Assembly (NCBI GenBank): GCA_944381365.1 | Contig: CALWKW010000003.1 | Location: 1-64,000 of the forward strand | Length of the DNA stretch: 64,000 bases | Direction: 5' to 3' | Source: an uncultured Christensenellaceae bacterium | GTDB taxonomy: Bacteria > Bacillota > Clostridia > Christensenellales > UBA3700 | Part shown: piece after piece, positions 8,626 to 17,307 of the stretch | Position numbering within the stretch: the first letter of the stretch is position 1 | Layout of the letters: the number at the start of each line of letters is the position of its first letter | Notes under the pieces: generated by a model | Databases searched by the model: none | Told to the model about the DNA's origin: nothing | What the model saw: the letters and a program-made list of their open reading frames with translations, nothing else | Made by a program: the position numbers and the translations under genes

Positions 8626-8808
8626 TCACAAACCCATCTGTATTATTCTCGATATCATTACACCGCAACTGATACCTATGCAAATAATTGTCTGGACGAT
8701 AAGAAGGTCGAGGACATTTGCCTTTTTCTTTTTGGACAAAGGCTTGCGAGTAATATTTTTGTTGGGGAAAGAAACGCTTTCCGTGATTTTGTAATCATCG
8801 TATTTCAT
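8626..8808 (-). CDS. Small single-pass membrane protein upstream of M50 protease
   Basis: A 60-aa protein with a charged N-terminal half (many Lys) and one C-terminal membrane helix (residues about 36-56, LLIVQTIICIGISCGVMI). AGGAG lies 7 nt before the ATG at 8808. The family is not recognised. By position and single membrane span it could be a reduced SpoIVFA-like partner of the adjacent protease, without the LytM-like domain of true SpoIVFA. That is inference from context only. Confidence 0.6.
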   Translation of the reverse strand: MKYDDYKITESVSFPNKNITRKPLSKKKKANVLDLLIVQTIICIGISCGVMISRIIQMGL

Positions 8809-8880
8809 ATACACACTCCTGATTCAAGATTAGTATATCTTATTAAACAAAAACTGAGTATATGACAAAAAAATAAAAAT

Positions 8881-9114
8881 TCAAATTACCTGAGGAGCAC
8901 TTATATTGTTTGCCTTGGCATTTATGTTTATCTGATACTCTCCGCTGTCGAGAATATCTATATTTATGCTTACATCTCCCACAAGATTCATATAGTAGCT
9001 CAAAAGCATTCTGACATCTCCTTCCAATGCCTTGGAAAGTCCCTCGTAGGCATATATTTTGTCCTGAAGCAGGACTTTTTTTAATCTGTTTGCTATTTGT
9101 TTGCTTTCATTCAT
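8881..9114 (-). CDS. minE: Cell division topological factor MinE
   Basis: Stimulates MinD ATPase and drives its redistribution so that the division inhibitor stays at the poles. At 77 aa it is a little shorter than E. coli MinE (88 aa). The N-terminal helix ANRLKKVLLQDK fits the anti-MinCD region, and the C-terminal part has the alternating beta pattern (SINIDILDSGEYQINI). It begins 15 bp after minD behind a Shine-Dalgarno (TAGGAGTAAGG). No minC is seen nearby. Confidence 0.82.
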   Translation of the reverse strand: MNESKQIANRLKKVLLQDKIYAYEGLSKALEGDVRMLLSYYMNLVGDVSINIDILDSGEYQININAKANNISAPQVI

Positions 9115-9129
9115 AACTATTCCTTACTC

Positions 9130-9921
9130 CTAACAATATCTTGCCACAAATCTCTTTATTCTGCCAAAAAGTCCTCTATAACCTTTTTCGACATCGTATA
9201 TCTTAAAGCTGTTGTTGAGAATATTGCAAGCTATCATATCTATGGCATCACGAGAAGACGAGCGATTGAGACCTATTCTGCCAAGCTGCGAATATACTGT
9301 GATAGCATCGTCTTCAGGCACGGCACCTATGAGCGGACATCTCAATATTCTGGAAATTTCGGTGGCACTCATCATTTTTCCGCTTGCCACAAAATCGCCT
9401 CTCACTCTGTTGATGACAAGACTGATGCTGTTGAGTTTATAACTTCTTAAAAGTCCCAACACCTTGTCTCCGTCTCTTATGGCAGGTATATGAGGAGTCG
9501 TGACCACAATAGCTTCGTCACAACAGCTTACCGCACGATGAAATCCCGCATCTATGCCCGCAGGACAATCTATGAGTATATAGTCAAAAAGGTTTTCTAC
9601 TCTGCCTATCATTTCCTTGAATGCCTGAGCGGTAATTTTTTGATTGTCATAGGCATGAGCCGATGGCAAAAGATAAAGGCTCGTGCCTTCTTCTTGCAAA
9701 AGAGCCTGATTGATATGACATTTGTTTTCTATGACATCTGCCATGTCATAAATAACCCTGCTTTCCATTCCCATGACTACATCAAGATTATTAAGCCCTA
9801 CATCCGCATCAATCATGAGGACATTTTTGCTTTTATTGGCAAGACAAATACCCAGACTTGCCAGAATACTTGTCTTGCCTACCCCTCCTTTGCCTGAAGT
9901 TACTACTATTTTGCGTGCCAT
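9130..9921 (-). CDS. minD: Septum site-determining ATPase MinD
   Basis: Membrane-binding P-loop ATPase that positions the division septum. It has the deviant Walker A motif KGGVGKTS near residue 11 with the signature Lys, the switch motif DADVGLNNLD near residue 39, and DCPAGID (Walker B) near residue 118. The last residues (RGLFGRIKRFVARYC) form the amphipathic membrane-targeting helix. AAGGAG precedes the ATG. It is paired with minE in one transcript. MinC, the usual partner, is not in this window. Confidence 0.95.
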   Translation of the reverse strand: MARKIVVTSGKGGVGKTSILASLGICLANKSKNVLMIDADVGLNNLDVVMGMESRVIYDMADVIENKCHINQALLQEEGTSLYLLPSAHAYDNQKITAQAFKEMIGRVENLFDYILIDCPAGIDAGFHRAVSCCDEAIVVTTPHIPAIRDGDKVLGLLRSYKLNSISLVINRVRGDFVASGKMMSATEISRILRCPLIGAVPEDDAITVYSQLGRIGLNRSSSRDAIDMIACNILNNSFKIYDVEKGYRGLFGRIKRFVARYC

Positions 9922-10082
9922 AAAATTCTCCTTTTCAAAACCGACAATGGTATTATAAATTATTAAAAGTAATATAATATGGCTAAAAATGTAATATATA
10001 AGCTAGATTTGTCAAAATCAATGTATCTATTAAAATTAATATATTTCTATAAATTTTCGTATTTTTAAAGATTTTTACATAA

Positions 10083-10108
10083 AAAAAGAGAGGAAAACCT
10101 CTCTTTTT
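10083..10108 (-). terminator. Terminator downstream of the mreB-like gene
   Basis: Perfect 11-bp stem AAAAAGAGAGG / CCTCTCTTTTT around an AAAA loop, 30 bp after the stop at 10139. It separates the mreB-like gene from the minDE transcript. Confidence 0.85.
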
Positions 10109-10138
10109 AAATATTGTCTATTAGATATTGTTTATATA

Positions 10139-11149
10139 TTATTTATAATTGACAATGTTGAGCATTTTTGCAAAGTCGGTGCTGTTTTCCATAAAATACA
10201 TACCGCCTCTCGACACGATAGTCGTGGGATCTTCTACTTTATATACTCTCATCTGCATAAACTTGGAGATATATTGGTCAAGTCCCGTAAGATTTGCCCC
10301 GCCGCCGCAAAGCACTATACCTTCTTGCAAAATGTCTTCGGCAAGCACATCGGGGATTTGGAAAGACATATTGTAGATTATATGCAAAAGGTCTATTATG
10401 TTTGGCTCGATGACGCTTCTGATATCTCTGGAGCTTACTATTTCGCTTTCTATCCTTTGACTGCCCACTTTTCTGACATTCACTCGCATTGACATATTGT
10501 TGTGCTCATACATGCTACCCAAATCTTTTTTGATTTTTTCTGCAAGATTAAAAGATATTGTCGAGCTGAGATTTGTCACCATAAAATCGGCAATGGCTTT
10601 TGTGAGTTTGTCGCCGCCGATATCCACTGAGCATCCTGCCACAATTCCGTCTCTGCCAACAACTGCGATTTCTGTCTTGGAGCTTCCTATATCTACAATA
10701 AAATGTCCTCTGCCGTATCCCAAGGCTCCTGCTACTGCAAGAGGGGATTCGATAATGCTCACTTCGCTTGCTCCTGCAAGATTAAGAGCTTTTTCTATAT
10801 CCTTTTTTTCTGTAAGACTTATGCCGCATCCCACGCAAGCCAAGACTTTTACTTTGGGCTTGATGATAGCATTTCCAGGCATACATCTCGAGATATAGTC
10901 TTTGAGCATACATACGCAAGCACGCTCATTGGTGATTACTCCGCCGTCAATGGTATTGAGAATCTGACAACCCTGAACAGGTTGACGCACATATCTCTCT
11001 ACTCCTTTTCCGCTTTCGAGCAAAGTCATTTTGTTGTTTTTGGTAGCGACTACTACTCTCGACTCATCATTGACTATAAGACCGCTTCCGATTTTGTGAA
11101 TACTTGTCTTTGTACTGCCAAGATCAATCACCAATTCTATTGTCTTCAT
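10139..11149 (-). CDS. mreB: MreB-like actin-family rod-shape protein
   Basis: Actin-fold ATPase of the MreB/Mbl group, which organises cell-wall elongation. At 336 aa it has the standard length. The phosphate-1 motif (LVIDLGSTKTSIHKIG), phosphate-2 (FIVDIGSSKTEIAVVG near residue 155) and the adenosine motif (GIVLCGGGANLTGLD near residue 290) are all present. It is more divergent than typical MreB in between (several extra Cys). It starts 8 bp after maf behind AGGAGATAAT. mreC and mreD, usual neighbours, are absent, and the gene is terminated before minD. Confidence 0.85.
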   Translation of the reverse strand: MKTIELVIDLGSTKTSIHKIGSGLIVNDESRVVVATKNNKMTLLESGKGVERYVRQPVQGCQILNTIDGGVITNERACVCMLKDYISRCMPGNAIIKPKVKVLACVGCGISLTEKKDIEKALNLAGASEVSIIESPLAVAGALGYGRGHFIVDIGSSKTEIAVVGRDGIVAGCSVDIGGDKLTKAIADFMVTNLSSTISFNLAEKIKKDLGSMYEHNNMSMRVNVRKVGSQRIESEIVSSRDIRSVIEPNIIDLLHIIYNMSFQIPDVLAEDILQEGIVLCGGGANLTGLDQYISKFMQMRVYKVEDPTTIVSRGGMYFMENSTDFAKMLNIVNYK

Positions 11150-11157
11150 ATTATCTC

Positions 11158-11709
11158 CTATGCTTTCAATATGCTGTCCAAAAGTTTTTTTAATTTTTCG
11201 ACAGGCAAACCTACAATATTTGTATAGCTGCCTTTATAGCTCTTTACCACTTGTCTGTCCTGTATGCCGTAGGCTCCCGCCTTGTCCATAGGGCTTCCCG
11301 TGTCGATATACTCATTTATCGCATTGTCATCGAGTTTTTTGAACAAAACTATGGATTTGTCATATATACAATGGCATTTCCCCTGCCAATAGACAGCTAC
11401 GCCTGTATATACATAATGTTTTTTATCGCTGAGCTTTTTGAGTATTCTTAAGGCATCTTCACGATTTTTTGGTTTTCCGAAAAACTCGCCTTTTCTGTAT
11501 ACTATCGTATCTGCCGATATGATAAGACAATCTTTGTAAACATCAGGAAGATTTCCTAGTTTTAGCTTTGCAAGACTTATTACTTTTTTGTCAGGTCTTT
11601 TGTCTTGGCTTATCTCCTCGACATCTTGAGCCAACACTTCAAAATCGTTTATAATCTCTTTTAAAAGCTCTTTTCTTCTAGGAGATTTGGATGCCAAAAT
11701 TACTTTCAT
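11158..11709 (-). CDS. maf: Maf-like nucleoside triphosphate pyrophosphatase
   Basis: Hydrolyses non-canonical or modified nucleotides (typically dTTP/UTP and modified pyrimidines) to monophosphates, keeping them out of nucleic acids. The 183-aa protein has the N-terminal signature ILASKSPRRKELLKE, the catalytic Asp in ISADTIVY near residue 68 and AYGIQD near residue 145. AAGGCGAT precedes the start. It is the first gene of a maf-mreB transcript, as in many Firmicutes. Confidence 0.93.
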   Translation of the reverse strand: MKVILASKSPRRKELLKEIINDFEVLAQDVEEISQDKRPDKKVISLAKLKLGNLPDVYKDCLIISADTIVYRKGEFFGKPKNREDALRILKKLSDKKHYVYTGVAVYWQGKCHCIYDKSIVLFKKLDDNAINEYIDTGSPMDKAGAYGIQDRQVVKSYKGSYTNIVGLPVEKLKKLLDSILKA

Positions 11710-11736
11710 ATCGCCTTAATACAATCCTTTTATATT

Positions 11737-11765
11737 ATTTTATCACAAAAACATATTACTTTCAA
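11737..11765 (-). promoter_or_regulatory. Sigma-A promoter of maf-mreB
   Basis: Minus strand TTGAAA (11760-11765), 17 bp spacer, TGA-TAAAAT with the -10 at 11737-11742. A leader of about 28 nt carries the Shine-Dalgarno. Confidence 0.7.
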
Positions 11766-11800
11766 CAATTTTATTATACTCTTATACTTCTAAATAAATC

Positions 11801-11830
11801 AAAAGCGAGTATCGAAAGACACTCGCTTTT
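11801..11830 (-). terminator. Terminator of the ppx gene
   Basis: 10-bp stem AAAAGCGAGT / ACTCGCTTTT around a 10-nt loop, about 20 bp after the ppx stop. It is symmetrical and could work in both directions. Confidence 0.85.
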
Positions 11831-11850
11831 TTGCCTGTATTTTTTAATTA

Positions 11851-13380
11851 TTAAAGAATTTGCAAATTCTTCTTGTATGCTCTTCTGAAGTCTTGAACAG
11901 CCGTCATAGCGTCCTTTATCTCGAGCGAACAATCGTGTCCCTCGCTGTCTGTCTTCATAATTACGCTATCGCCCAAAACATCGCAATCTATACTCTTTAT
12001 TACGCTGGACATACTTCTGTCAAAGCTCTCTGCAATTCTTACTATTACGCCGAGTTTGAGAATAGCATCGAAGTCTTCTTCTGTGAGCATATCTTTGTAT
12101 CTCATAAACTCAACGGTATTGATATCGCCTTTTCTGTGCATGGATGCCACAAATGCAGCCATTACCAAATCCTTGTGAGAAATTCCGTAAAGATTGGAGT
12201 TGAGAATTACATAACTCGAGTGCTTATGGTGGTCATAGTACTTGATTCTGTTGCCGGTATCGTGAAGCATAGCGGCAGTACGCAAAACCTTGACATAAGC
12301 TCTAGGCAATTTGTGCAAAACTTTGAGCTGTTTGAAAAGCTGAATAGACAAGTTGTAGACTTGTTCGGCATGCTGAATATTCTCACCGAAGAAGTTGAGA
12401 AGCGAATAAATGCTGTGTCCCAACACATCGGAGATAGGCTTTTCGTTTGTAGAAGGTACGGCATATCTGAACATTGCACCTTCTCTGAGTCCGCTACCCG
12501 AAATTACGATTTCTTCTGCTCCTATACTCTTGATAACTTCGCTTATAGCAGCCAACGCAGCGGGGAAAATATCTGCTCTCACGCTTGACAAACCTTTGAT
12601 TTTCATAGTCTTGTCCAGCTCGAGCGAACGGATATTTGTGTATATGCTGTTGAATTCATTCTTGCCTACAACATAGTTGTGAGCCATTGACAAAGGATAT
12701 TTTTTGAGCATGCGGCTTATCTTGCCGATATTTCTGAACGAACCGCCTACGCCGATAAGTTTTGTATCAGGCAAAATATCCTTGAGCCAGTCAAGTTTCT
12801 CCAATTCGTCACGAACATACTTTTCTATCATTTGCGATTTTTCTTGAGGAGAAAGTCCTTCCTGCTTGACCATGTCAGTGAGTACGACAGAACCGAAAGG
12901 AAGCGTGACGGTATTGAGAATACTCTTTCTATTGTAATAAATAAGCTGAGTGCTGCCGCCGCCTATATCCATTATCAATCCTCTGGGAATATCCATCGAG
13001 TTGATAACGCCTTGATATACAAGCTGAGCCTCTTCTTCATTTGTAAGAACTTTGAGGTCAATACCTGTATAGGCATGTATTTCGTCAAGAAAACTTCTTT
13101 GATTTTTTGCTTTTCTTACAGCAGCTGTCGCATAGGCATAGATATGACTTACATTATTGGCATCGCAAAGTCTTCTGAACATAATCAGAGTCTTTTTTGT
13201 CTGGTCGATTCTGGCAGGCTGAAGACAACGATCGATTTCCATATCCTGAGCCAAACGCACAGTTTCCTTTATATCGTCAACTACTTGAAAATAACCGCCT
13301 TTAAGAATATCAACAAGCACCAATCGGGTGGAGTTGCTACCCAAGTCGATTATTGCAATTTTATCCATATCTTTTTCCAT
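11851..13380 (-). CDS. ppx: Ppx/GppA phosphatase with C-terminal HD domain
   Basis: Exopolyphosphatase / pppGpp phosphatase family protein that acts on polyphosphate or guanosine pentaphosphate. The ASKHA-fold N-terminal part (about residues 1-310) shows IAIIDLGSNSTRLVLVD and LIMDIGGGSTQLIYY. The C-terminal part (about 320-510) is an HD-type domain with TAAMLHDTGN near residue 363. The 509-aa length fits Ppx with the HD extension. The start at 13380 has AAGGAA 6 nt upstream; the ATG six bases earlier lies on the Shine-Dalgarno. Single gene with its own promoter and terminator. Confidence 0.9.
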   Translation of the reverse strand: MEKDMDKIAIIDLGSNSTRLVLVDILKGGYFQVVDDIKETVRLAQDMEIDRCLQPARIDQTKKTLIMFRRLCDANNVSHIYAYATAAVRKAKNQRSFLDEIHAYTGIDLKVLTNEEEAQLVYQGVINSMDIPRGLIMDIGGGSTQLIYYNRKSILNTVTLPFGSVVLTDMVKQEGLSPQEKSQMIEKYVRDELEKLDWLKDILPDTKLIGVGGSFRNIGKISRMLKKYPLSMAHNYVVGKNEFNSIYTNIRSLELDKTMKIKGLSSVRADIFPAALAAISEVIKSIGAEEIVISGSGLREGAMFRYAVPSTNEKPISDVLGHSIYSLLNFFGENIQHAEQVYNLSIQLFKQLKVLHKLPRAYVKVLRTAAMLHDTGNRIKYYDHHKHSSYVILNSNLYGISHKDLVMAAFVASMHRKGDINTVEFMRYKDMLTEEDFDAILKLGVIVRIAESFDRSMSSVIKSIDCDVLGDSVIMKTDSEGHDCSLEIKDAMTAVQDFRRAYKKNLQIL

Positions 13381-13418
13381 ATTCATTTCCTTATGTACAA
13401 AAATTCTTTACCGCCATC

Positions 13419-13447
13419 ATTATAGCATACAAATACTTCTTTTACAA
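13419..13447 (-). promoter_or_regulatory. Extended -10 promoter of ppx
   Basis: Minus strand TTGTAA (13442-13447), 17 bp, ATGC-TATAAT with the -10 at 13419-13424. Confidence 0.75.
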
Positions 13448-13619
13448 TACCCATTTTTTAAAATCTAAGCAAAATTTGATTACTTTTTTGAGCATTTTAT
13501 AATATATTGAATTAAAAAAGAAAATTTTTATAATTTAGGCATCAAAACTTTATATAATATATAATTAATCAATATAAAATCAATTTGTCTTTTATTCTTA
13601 TTTCTAAAATATCCGACAC

Positions 13620-14102
13620 TCAAGCTTTTAAAAAGCTCGTTTTGAGTTTTTGAGCATAATCAAGCAAATACTCTTTTATTTTGTCCATAGCCTCATGGTA
13701 TTTGTCTTGGTCTTTGATAAGAACCGGATCGGGAATAGGCTCATACTTTCCCGTAGCCAATTCGCTCAACAACGCAAATTTTTTGTGATATTTTAAAGGC
13801 AAAAAAACTTTATTGGACCATGTCATACCAATGATTATGTCCGCATCCTCAAAAAATTTTCTGCCTTTGCCGTATTTAAAAAAAGGGACATGCTCATCGA
13901 TTTCCTGCTCGCTGAAGCCTTCTCTTAACAAAGCGGTTTTGGCTTTTGAATTTATATGAAAAGACTTATTGAATACAGCCGAGCTTTTTATCCATTCAAT
14001 ATTGTTTTTTAAAACTTCGTCTTGGTTTGCTATCCTTCTAAACATGTACTCGCAATAAGGACTTCTGCAAATATTTGACATACATACAAACAAAATCTTC
14101 AT
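13620..14102 (-). CDS. Low molecular weight protein-tyrosine phosphatase family
   Basis: Cytoplasmic phosphatase of the LMW-PTP/arsenate reductase fold. The active-site loop VCMSNICRSP (CX5RS) is at residues 6-15, and the general-acid Asp is in IPDPVL near residue 125. At 160 aa it has the usual length. In Gram-positives such enzymes often act on tyrosine kinases for capsule, but no kinase lies nearby. The ATG comes exactly 6 nt after a -10 box with no Shine-Dalgarno, predicting a leaderless mRNA. Confidence 0.88.
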   Translation of the reverse strand: MKILFVCMSNICRSPYCEYMFRRIANQDEVLKNNIEWIKSSAVFNKSFHINSKAKTALLREGFSEQEIDEHVPFFKYGKGRKFFEDADIIIGMTWSNKVFLPLKYHKKFALLSELATGKYEPIPDPVLIKDQDKYHEAMDKIKEYLLDYAQKLKTSFLKA

Positions 14103-14108
14103 ATACCT

Positions 14109-14137
14109 ATTTTAGCATACAAAGATTTTGCTTACAA
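14109..14137 (-). promoter_or_regulatory. Promoter giving a predicted leaderless mRNA (phosphatase gene)
   Basis: Minus strand TTGTAA (14132-14137), 17 bp, ATGC-TAAAAT (-10 at 14109-14114), then AGGTAT and ATG. Initiation 7 nt after the -10 would place the transcript start on the A of the start codon. Confidence 0.7.
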
Positions 14138-14166
14138 TACAAAATATCACTATTTATTTTTTTTGT

Positions 14167-15441
14167 TTATCCCAAAAAACCCACCAATTCTTTTCTTGTA
14201 TCCGCAAGAAGCTGTTTGATTCTTTTATCATCTTCTTCGCCGCATTTCTGTGCTATGCAAAGCGTAGGTGCTCCCTTGAAAGTCGTGGATGTGAGCTGAA
14301 TATAAGGTTTGAATTTTGTGGCACCTGTCATAAAAGCATCATAACACTCTACTCCCTTATAATTGGTTATTTCTTCGCTGATTATTCCGATATTGGACAT
14401 ACCGATAAGAGGATTTTCGTATCCTATCTTTATAGCAAGCTCCGCTATCGAGAAGGGGAACAATCTGAATGCCAATGCCATAAGGGGCAATCCGTACAAA
14501 CCGCAATATTTGTCGTCTTTTGCTTTTGCGGTAATTCTGCAAACTTCACTGAGAACTTCTTCAAAGCTGCCATTGACATGTTCAAGCACACAAGGCATAA
14601 AACCCGTAAGATTTGTCATATTCTCAGACTGACCGCTTTTTATGTTGTGTCTGAGATTTTTCATATTTGTGATAGCAAGTCTTCCGTCTTTTGATACAAG
14701 CTGCTTGGAAATAGCTCTTGCAAAGGCCGTAATAAGTATATCGTTTATGGTAGCATTTACTTCTTTGCCTTTTGCTTTCATTCTGGTAAGCTCGTCTGCG
14801 GTAAATTTTTCAAAATTAAATCTTGTGGTACAATTTGTTTCGTCACTAAAAGCAAATTTTGACTTAATGCCTGTTCTTGATACATTGACATACAAACCTT
14901 TAGCTTTTTTGGCTTCTTCTTCTGTCATGTCCTTGTATAGCTGTTTATAACATCTTGTACCGTCTTTGAGCTCAAGCTCTTCAATATTCTTTCCATCTAC
15001 AAGCAAATTATAGCCTTCTGCGATTTTTCCAAAGAAGTACTTAAAATCTGCTCCATCCATGCACATGTGATTGACTATGACGGAAATCGCACTCTTATTT
15101 TGGCTATAATGCAATACCACTTCGAATTGCAATTTTGCCTTATAGTCTATTTCCTTTGACAAAGCTTCGCACACGCTTTTTTGCAAATCTTCGCAAATCA
15201 CATGCTTTACCATCTCTCCCTCATTGATATCGTCATTGACTTTCCAATAAGGATTGATAGGACTGCTCTTAAAACTAGATCTCAAAACGGGATATTTTTT
15301 TACGATATGAAACAATGATTTTCTTAAAAGATTGATATCTATTGTACCATTGAAATACATTGCACCATGAACCATACGATCATAGTAATTTCTGAAAATA
15401 AATTGAACTTTGTCCCAAATTTCTGCTTTTAATTTTTTCAT
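14167..15441 (-). CDS. Condensation-type acyltransferase (HxxxDG)
   Basis: A 424-aa member of the CoA-dependent acyltransferase/condensation superfamily, related to alcohol acetyltransferases and PapA-type enzymes. The catalytic motif HMCMDG is near residue 125, and a second conserved region follows the middle of the protein (NATINDILITAFARA). There is no signal peptide or membrane helix. The acyl acceptor cannot be told; no synthetase or carrier protein lies nearby. The start at 15441 has GGAAGGAAAA in front. It stands alone between the phosphatase and the lipid kinase. Confidence 0.75.
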   Translation of the reverse strand: MKKLKAEIWDKVQFIFRNYYDRMVHGAMYFNGTIDINLLRKSLFHIVKKYPVLRSSFKSSPINPYWKVNDDINEGEMVKHVICEDLQKSVCEALSKEIDYKAKLQFEVVLHYSQNKSAISVIVNHMCMDGADFKYFFGKIAEGYNLLVDGKNIEELELKDGTRCYKQLYKDMTEEEAKKAKGLYVNVSRTGIKSKFAFSDETNCTTRFNFEKFTADELTRMKAKGKEVNATINDILITAFARAISKQLVSKDGRLAITNMKNLRHNIKSGQSENMTNLTGFMPCVLEHVNGSFEEVLSEVCRITAKAKDDKYCGLYGLPLMALAFRLFPFSIAELAIKIGYENPLIGMSNIGIISEEITNYKGVECYDAFMTGATKFKPYIQLTSTTFKGAPTLCIAQKCGEEDDKRIKQLLADTRKELVGFLG

Positions 15442-15693
15442 TTTTCCTTCCACTAATTATAAATTTTTCACTTCACTCCATGCTTAAAAGCATTTCCACT
15501 ATTATCAATATATTATATATAGATTAAAAAAAATTAAAAAATACAAAAAAAAAATTATAATACATCAATTATAATTTTATATTTATTAAACCTATATTTA
15601 TACATAAATATTTTTTATGACAAAAAAGGAAGGTCAAACATTACCTTTTCAGCATGTATTTTCCTTCCTTTTCTTTAGCATTTTTTTATTTTA

Positions 15694-16611
15694 TCAAATA
15701 GTTTCTTCAATTCCCTCAGGCACCAAAAATCTTACCGCCTGCTTGATTACTTCTACTTCAAATTTTTGTCCTTCGATGATTTCTCCGTCAAGACTTACGG
15801 GGAAATCAGGCTTTTCTGCGATTATCTCAACTTTTTTGCTTTGTCTGTATTTAAGCACCTTTACCAATGTGGTATCATCGAGATGCAATCCGTTTTTGTA
15901 TGTATTAATAAGACTGATAAACTTAAATCTGGATACAGGCATTATACAACATACTTCCATAAGACCGTCATCGTTTTTTGATCTGGGAGCACATTTGTAA
16001 GAGCCGCCCACATACTTGCCGTTTGTGATTGTACAGAGCAAGATATTCTTTGAATTAAGTTCCTCTCCGTCAGCTATGACTCTGCACTTATTTTTCATAG
16101 CAGTCATTAGTGCCACAAATACACCGGTATTATAAGCATTCTTTCCACCGATGACTTTTTTGTATTTGACTTTTGTCATTGTCTTTGCAACTTTGCTGTC
16201 AAAACCGAAATGACAGGCATTGACTGCATATCTGTCGCCGACTTTTATAATATCTATTTTATCTTCATGACCGCCGAGCAATTTTTCTATATCGAGAAAA
16301 TAACTCTTATCTCCGTAATACTTGATATAATCATTTCCGCTGCCGCAAGGATATACCGTAAGCACCGCATTGGAATGACCTACACAGCCGCTTGCCACTT
16401 CATTCAAAGTGCCGTCTCCTCCGCAAGCTACAAACAACAAATCTTCATCCGTAGCCTCACAGCGTTCTTTTACATATCTCGTAGCGTCCCCTTTGTTCTT
16501 AGTGACATAAAGTTCACAATCATCCAAGCCTTTTTCGGCAAGTTTTTTCTCTATTTCTTTTTGCGAATTCTTAGCTCCGGCAGAAGGATTGATAATAAAT
16601 ATGCGTTTCAT
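15694..16611 (-). CDS. Diacylglycerol kinase family lipid kinase
   Basis: Catalytic DAGK domain protein that phosphorylates a lipid such as diacylglycerol with ATP at the inner membrane face, feeding phosphatidic acid back to phospholipid and teichoic acid synthesis. It starts IFIINPSAGAKNS, with the nucleotide-binding GGDGTLNEV motif near residue 64 and YPCGSGNDYIKYYG near residue 86. At 305 aa it matches YegS/DgkB-like enzymes. The start has no clear Shine-Dalgarno (TATAAA directly before ATG). A possible promoter (TTGACA at 16697-16702) lies about 90 nt upstream. Confidence 0.9.
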   Translation of the reverse strand: MKRIFIINPSAGAKNSQKEIEKKLAEKGLDDCELYVTKNKGDATRYVKERCEATDEDLLFVACGGDGTLNEVASGCVGHSNAVLTVYPCGSGNDYIKYYGDKSYFLDIEKLLGGHEDKIDIIKVGDRYAVNACHFGFDSKVAKTMTKVKYKKVIGGKNAYNTGVFVALMTAMKNKCRVIADGEELNSKNILLCTITNGKYVGGSYKCAPRSKNDDGLMEVCCIMPVSRFKFISLINTYKNGLHLDDTTLVKVLKYRQSKKVEIIAEKPDFPVSLDGEIIEGQKFEVEVIKQAVRFLVPEGIEETI

Positions 16612-16721
16612 TTTATACTTTCAACTCTTATCCCTTATTTTTGCATGCCAAAAAATAGCACTTAATGTATATATGATATACTATTATTTGCCAATGTGTC
16701 AACTATAAAAATCAGCTTGCT

Positions 16722-17189
16722 TTACTGGTTGGCTTTTTCCATATCTATGGCTATTGCCAAAAGCATGATATCCAAAGCATCTTTGGGATCCTTTATATTA
16801 AGAGTGTAAACATCGAAAAGATTGATGACATGTTTGCTCAGTGTAGCAATGATATTGTTGTTTTCGTCTTCTACGGTATAGTTCCATCCGAAAATATCGC
16901 CATCGACTTTCCAATTGTTGAAATTGATTTTAAACTTATCGCCAAAAATCTTTATGCCTTTCTTAATATTTCCTACGCACTTTCCGTCCTTAAAAATTCT
17001 GAATGTAGGAAAAATATCAATCAATTTGCCTTTTACAGCCCCCACTTCTTTTCCGCTGGTGTCATAAACTACAAACTTTTTGGGAATGGTAAATTTGCCT
17101 TTTACATCATAGACCTCATTACCGTTTTCATCGAAGACTTTGTATTTTCCCAAGAATGTCAAAGCCTTTTGCTTAAATGTTAAAATCAT
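16722..17189 (-). CDS. LURP-one-related (YxjI/tubby-like) protein
   Basis: A 155-aa protein of the LURP-one-related family, a tubby-like beta barrel of unknown biochemical role. The whole length shows the repeated strand-turn pattern (YKVFDENGNEVYDVKGK and FRIFKDGKCVGNIKKG) and the final hydrophobic helix (MLLAIAIDMEKA) expected in the centre of the barrel. GGGAGAAAAATTT precedes the ATG. It is a single gene. Confidence 0.8.
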   Translation of the reverse strand: MILTFKQKALTFLGKYKVFDENGNEVYDVKGKFTIPKKFVVYDTSGKEVGAVKGKLIDIFPTFRIFKDGKCVGNIKKGIKIFGDKFKINFNNWKVDGDIFGWNYTVEDENNNIIATLSKHVINLFDVYTLNIKDPKDALDIMLLAIAIDMEKANQ

Positions 17190-17307
17190 AAATTTTTCTC
17201 CCTTTATTTATTTTTTTTTGTGCGATGCACAAACTTTTCTTTTGAATTTATGTCGCTATATTCAAAGATATTCATTAAAAATTTGTTTTATTATCTCAAA
17301 TTGAATA

